Below are positions 7,262-8,977 of a stretch of 8,977 bases of DNA, one piece after another. Position 1 is the first letter of the stretch. Each line of letters opens with the position of its first letter. The DNA lies in NCBI GenBank assembly GCA_900548585.1, contig URLI01000056.1:1-8977 (forward strand). Reading direction: 5' to 3'. A program made the position numbers and the translations under genes. The notes under the pieces were generated by a model. The model was not told the origin of the DNA. It did no database searches and saw nothing but the letters and a program-made list of their open reading frames with translations. This DNA is from an uncultured Prevotella sp. (GTDB lineage: Bacteria > Bacteroidota > Bacteroidia > Bacteroidales > Bacteroidaceae).

Positions 7262-8088
7262 CAGTTTTTGTTTTTGGTTTTTGTTTCTTTTCTTAGCAAT
7301 GATGAAATATGCCGTGCTATGATGGCGCCATTGCGTTTTGCCCCCTCGGCATTTGTGTGCGTGCCGTCTGACGTGTAGCGTTTTTTCTTCAGCTCGCGCT
7401 CACGGTCGATGCAGCCAAGCCTGTCCTGCCTTATCACGCTTATGCCCATCTGCATGGCGCATTCCTCCATTATGTCGCCCACGCGCCTGATGTTTCCGAG
7501 GCTCGTCGCGGTGCATTGTAGCGGTGTGAGAAGCACTATCCTTGCATCGGGGAATGACTCTCGGAGCAGCCCGCAGCCGTGGTGCAGCGCGGCCGGGAGC
7601 GACGTCATCCTGCCGGGCGGCAGATTGGTGATTGGCGTGCCGTCTACCTGAAAGTCACTGCCGTCGCATGGCGAGAACACGCCTGGCCGCTTGTCATGAA
7701 ACCAAGCGTCGTTTGTCCCGGCGGCTATTATTATAAGGTCTGGAGTGGGCTGCGTGCCTCTGCTCACCGCTTGCAGCAGCCGCGTTATCTGGTTGTATAT
7801 CACGTTGTCGTCGCCAAGCACGGCGATGTTCTCCGCCGTGTTCTCCTTTGTCCTCACGGTGTTCGTCCATGTCGCCCCGCTGCGGGCGTAACTCCTGCAA
7901 GATGCCGGCCTGAAGAAGTCTTTGAACCACTTGTTCCAGCCTCTTTCGTTTCCGCAGTCGTCGCCTCCTATCCAAGTGTTGGAATCGCCGAGAATAACCA
8001 CATTGATGTTGCCATGCCCGGTCTGACGTGCCATTGCCGCAGACAATACCGAAAGCAGGACGCATGCAGTTATTATAGTTTTTTTCAT
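7261..8088 (-). CDS. Exported SGNH/GDSL-family hydrolase (esterase or acyltransferase)
   Basis: With the start at 8088 this is a 275-residue protein with a standard signal peptide (MKKTIITACVLLSVLSAAMA, cut after about residue 20, AMA-R). The SGNH blocks are in order: block I ILGDSN (32-37, nucleophile S36), block II Gly at G71 in YARSGAT, block III GTND (124-127, N126), and block V DGTHTN (241-246, D241 and H244). It should therefore be a periplasmic or surface Ser esterase or transferase. Family members include acetyl esterases acting on glycans. It is the first gene of the operon with MBOAT and DHHW, and its TGA overlaps the MBOAT ATG. The frame is open further upstream to an ATG at 8175, but that would bury the signal peptide behind 29 residues and place the start upstream of the promoter's -7 box, so 8088 is preferred. 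The C-terminal tail is Lys-rich and A-rich in DNA (RKETKTKNKN). Substrate is unknown. Confidence 0.9.
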   Translation of the reverse strand: MKKTIITACVLLSVLSAAMARQTGHGNINVVILGDSNTWIGGDDCGNERGWNKWFKDFFRPASCRSYARSGATWTNTVRTKENTAENIAVLGDDNVIYNQITRLLQAVSRGTQPTPDLIIIAAGTNDAWFHDKRPGVFSPCDGSDFQVDGTPITNLPPGRMTSLPAALHHGCGLLRESFPDARIVLLTPLQCTATSLGNIRRVGDIMEECAMQMGISVIRQDRLGCIDRERELKKKRYTSDGTHTNAEGAKRNGAIIARHISSLLRKETKTKNKN

Positions 8089-8145
8089 TGCCAGTCGTTT
8101 TCTGCGGCATGACATTACCGCACACACAGTGTTGTTTACAACTTG

Positions 8146-8176
8146 CAAAATTAATGAAAAACAGTGACACCGCAAA
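8146..8176 (-). promoter_or_regulatory. Bacteroidetes-type promoter of the SGNH-MBOAT-DHHW operon
   Basis: On the - strand a TTTG -33 element (8173-8176) is followed after exactly 19 nt by a -7 box TAATTTTG (8146-8153). Both match the Bacteroides consensus TTTG-N19-21-TAnnTTTG. Transcription would begin near 8140, leaving a leader of roughly 50 nt before the ATG at 8088. This is the only full two-element promoter I find in the window, and it decides the start of the SGNH gene. Confidence 0.7.
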
Positions 8177-8218
8177 AAAGGAAACGCAAAAACATGAAAA
8201 AAAAATTACACGCCGTGC

Positions 8219-8247
8219 CGCAGAGTCAACCAGCAAGTGCAAAATTA
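8219..8247 (-). repeat. 29-bp perfect direct repeat, copy 1
   Basis: The 29 bp beginning CGCAGAGTCAACCAGC on the + strand recur without a mismatch at 8920-8948. On the - strand the element begins TAATTTTGCA, which contains a perfect -7 box (8240-8247), and the same bases encode the end NFALAG-stop of the small ORF at 8226-8351. No -33 TTTG is correctly spaced, so promoter activity is uncertain. Confidence 0.85.
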
Positions 8248-8351
8248 GTCAATCCTTTTATAAAACTCTTGTTTGGTGTTGAAAACTTGAGTTTTTCACT
8301 TCCAATTTGGAGCATAAAGTTCCGAAGCGTTCTCGTATATTCATTTTTCAT
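8226..8351 (-). CDS. Candidate small ORF, 41 residues, unknown function
   Basis: An ATG at 8351 opens a 41-codon frame ending in TGA at 8226-8228; the product begins MKNEYTRTLRNFMLQI and ends TNFALAG. It is basic and polar, without a signal peptide or a motif I recognise. Three things favour it over chance: a perfect TATATTTG promoter box 12 nt upstream, an AAA-rich start, and a second reading frame at the right edge (8927-8977) that ends in the same NFALAG-stop with a similar NK residue pair before it. Against it, the length is small, no ribosome binding site is seen, and the shared end may only reflect a repeated DNA element. The operon promoter lies about 50 bp further downstream, so this could also be part of a longer leader. 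Confidence 0.4.
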   Translation of the reverse strand: MKNEYTRTLRNFMLQIGSEKLKFSTPNKSFIKGLTNFALAG

Positions 8352-8363
8352 TGTTTTGGACTA

Positions 8364-8371
8364 CAAATATA
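8364..8371 (-). promoter_or_regulatory. Bacteroidetes -7 promoter box for the small ORF
   Basis: On the - strand this reads TATATTTG within CTTTTGCTATATTTG, a perfect TAnnTTTG match ending 12 nt before the ATG at 8351. No TTTG is seen at the proper -33 distance. The geometry is almost the same as at the alkD-like gene (identical box, 13-nt gap), so the transcript would be nearly leaderless. Confidence 0.45.
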
Positions 8372-8466
8372 GCAAAAGGCAGAGAATTTATCCCAGCCTT
8401 TATGCCTGATATAATAAAAATTATATTGATAATCAGATTACCCCGTTAAATTCGTAAGTGCGTGCG

Positions 8467-8904
8467 CTAAATGTGGCTTTTTTCATCTTTAATAAAAATC
8501 AAGTTTCGTATCCCATTATTTAATAATAAAGTATCTTTTGAAATTTTCTTTATATCATATTTGAGGTATAAAGAGTGATTTTCATTTGGGATTACATAAT
8601 AAATAGAAATTGTCATATTATGCAACTCGAACTTTTTAGAGAACATCGCATCCTGCTGAGATGATATAATCAACTTTCCTTCTTTATCATATGTCCTAAA
8701 TTGATTCTCTCTTTTATTAAACTCTATGGAAAATGGATATTCCGTAGAGTTCCAATATTTAATACTATCATCTGTCAGCAATCCTATAATTCTTGCATGA
8801 AAGGATTGCTTGTCTTGTGGATTCCTAATTGCTATTCCAGAACTACAAGATGTAAAATAAAAGAATATTATTCCAAATATTGAATTAAATAACTTCCCCT
8901 TCAT
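8467..8904 (-). CDS. Putative small lipoprotein, unknown function
   Basis: I do not recognise the family. The 145-residue product starts MKGKLFNSIFGIIFFYFTSC, a short basic N-terminus, a hydrophobic core and a lipobox-like FTSC with Cys at 20, so it is probably a lipid-anchored envelope protein (the -3 residue is Phe, which is atypical). The mature part (about 125 residues) is charged and beta-rich by eye, with no catalytic motif visible. The frame is open to 8973, but the ATG at 8904 is preferred because it places the signal peptide at the N-terminus and keeps the upstream 29-bp repeat non-coding in this frame. It ends with TAG. The gene is much AT-richer than the operon to its left, suggesting a different origin. 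A possible promoter box lies at 8941-8948. No Shine-Dalgarno site is seen. Confidence 0.65.
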   Translation of the reverse strand: MKGKLFNSIFGIIFFYFTSCSSGIAIRNPQDKQSFHARIIGLLTDDSIKYWNSTEYPFSIEFNKRENQFRTYDKEGKLIISSQQDAMFSKKFELHNMTISIYYVIPNENHSLYLKYDIKKISKDTLLLNNGIRNLIFIKDEKSHI

Positions 8905-8919
8905 ATCATTATTGAGGTT

Positions 8920-8948
8920 CGCAGAGTCAACCAGCAAGTGCAAAATTA
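8920..8948 (-). repeat. 29-bp perfect direct repeat, copy 2
   Basis: This is identical to 8219-8247. Just outside the identity, on the - strand side, both copies also share CAAACAAG, followed by a gap of 20 nt (copy 1) or 5 nt (copy 2) before the repeat, so the two loci differ by a 15-nt deletion or insertion. The TAATTTTG box (8941-8948) lies 36 nt before the lipoprotein ATG and could be its -7 element. Confidence 0.85.
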
Positions 8949-8977
8949 CAAAACTTGTTTGAAGAATTCGCACTTTG
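8927..8977 (-). other. Partial reading frame entering from the right edge, ending in NFALAG-stop
   Basis: On the - strand the frame is open from the window edge for 16 codons (ending NSSNKFCNFALAG) to a TGA at 8927-8929. Its last six residues and stop are the same as those of the 41-codon ORF at 8226-8351, and both have an NK pair shortly before (NK-SFIKGLT-NFALAG against NK-FC-NFALAG). It may be the end of a related small gene or a decayed copy of a repeated element; the start is beyond the window. Confidence 0.3.

Noticed and set aside
8089..8175. Longer N-terminus for the SGNH protein (ATG at 8175)
   Set aside because: It would add 29 residues before a clear signal peptide and begin upstream of the consensus -7 box at 8146-8153.
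7694..8242. - strand frame of 182 codons starting inside the first 29-bp repeat
   Set aside because: It overlaps the SGNH gene in another frame, and its Arg/Gln-rich sequence is typical of an out-of-frame reading.
8905..8973. Longer N-terminus for the lipoprotein (ATG at 8973)
   Set aside because: It would place 23 residues before the signal peptide and would run through the 29-bp repeat in a different frame from the one shared by both copies.

Overview
The window looks like chromosome from a Bacteroidales bacterium, most likely Prevotellaceae. This is judged from remembered family sequence (the Mrp protein has the clade-typical form without CxxC), from Bacteroidetes-type promoter boxes (TTTG, then TAnnTTTG) upstream of several genes, and from A-rich leaders in place of Shine-Dalgarno sites. 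The central part (about 970-8100) is GC-rich. Both flanks (1-970 and about 8130-8977) are clearly AT-richer and carry mobile or repeated material.

Layout, left to right. Bases 1-720 hold the C-terminal part of an IS1634/IS4-like DDE transposase on the + strand, cut by the window edge. A short gene-free stretch follows. All remaining genes lie on the - strand, so transcription runs right to left. They are: an Mrp/NBP35-type P-loop ATPase (972-2075); an AlkD-type DNA alkylation repair HEAT protein (2149-2961); a gap with a 22-bp-period tandem array (3008-3091); a G3E/COG0523 metallochaperone-type GTPase with a His-rich loop (3181-4413); a three-gene O-acylation operon (DHHW/AlgJ-AlgX-like protein 4475-5803, AlgI-like MBOAT acyltransferase 5816-7261, exported SGNH hydrolase 7261-8088); a 378-bp AT-rich interval with promoters, a 41-codon small ORF and one copy of a 29-bp repeat; and a small AT-rich putative lipoprotein gene (8467-8904) preceded by the second copy of that repeat.

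How the genes work together. The SGNH, MBOAT and DHHW genes are tightly packed (TGATG stop/start overlap, then a 12-nt gap) behind one good Bacteroidetes promoter (8146-8176). They form a plausible self-contained system for moving acyl groups, probably acetyl, across the inner membrane and onto, or off, an extracytoplasmic glycan. No glycosyltransferase is present, so the acceptor is unknown. The other genes (GTPase, AlkD, Mrp) look like housekeeping or stress genes, possibly with alkD and mrp co-transcribed.

The features most worth a second look are the 22-bp phased array immediately upstream of the alkD promoter, and the 29-bp perfect repeat that in both copies forms the end of a small reading frame (...NFALAG-stop) and also contains a promoter-like TAATTTTG. 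I see no CRISPR array, tRNA, rRNA or clear new defence system.
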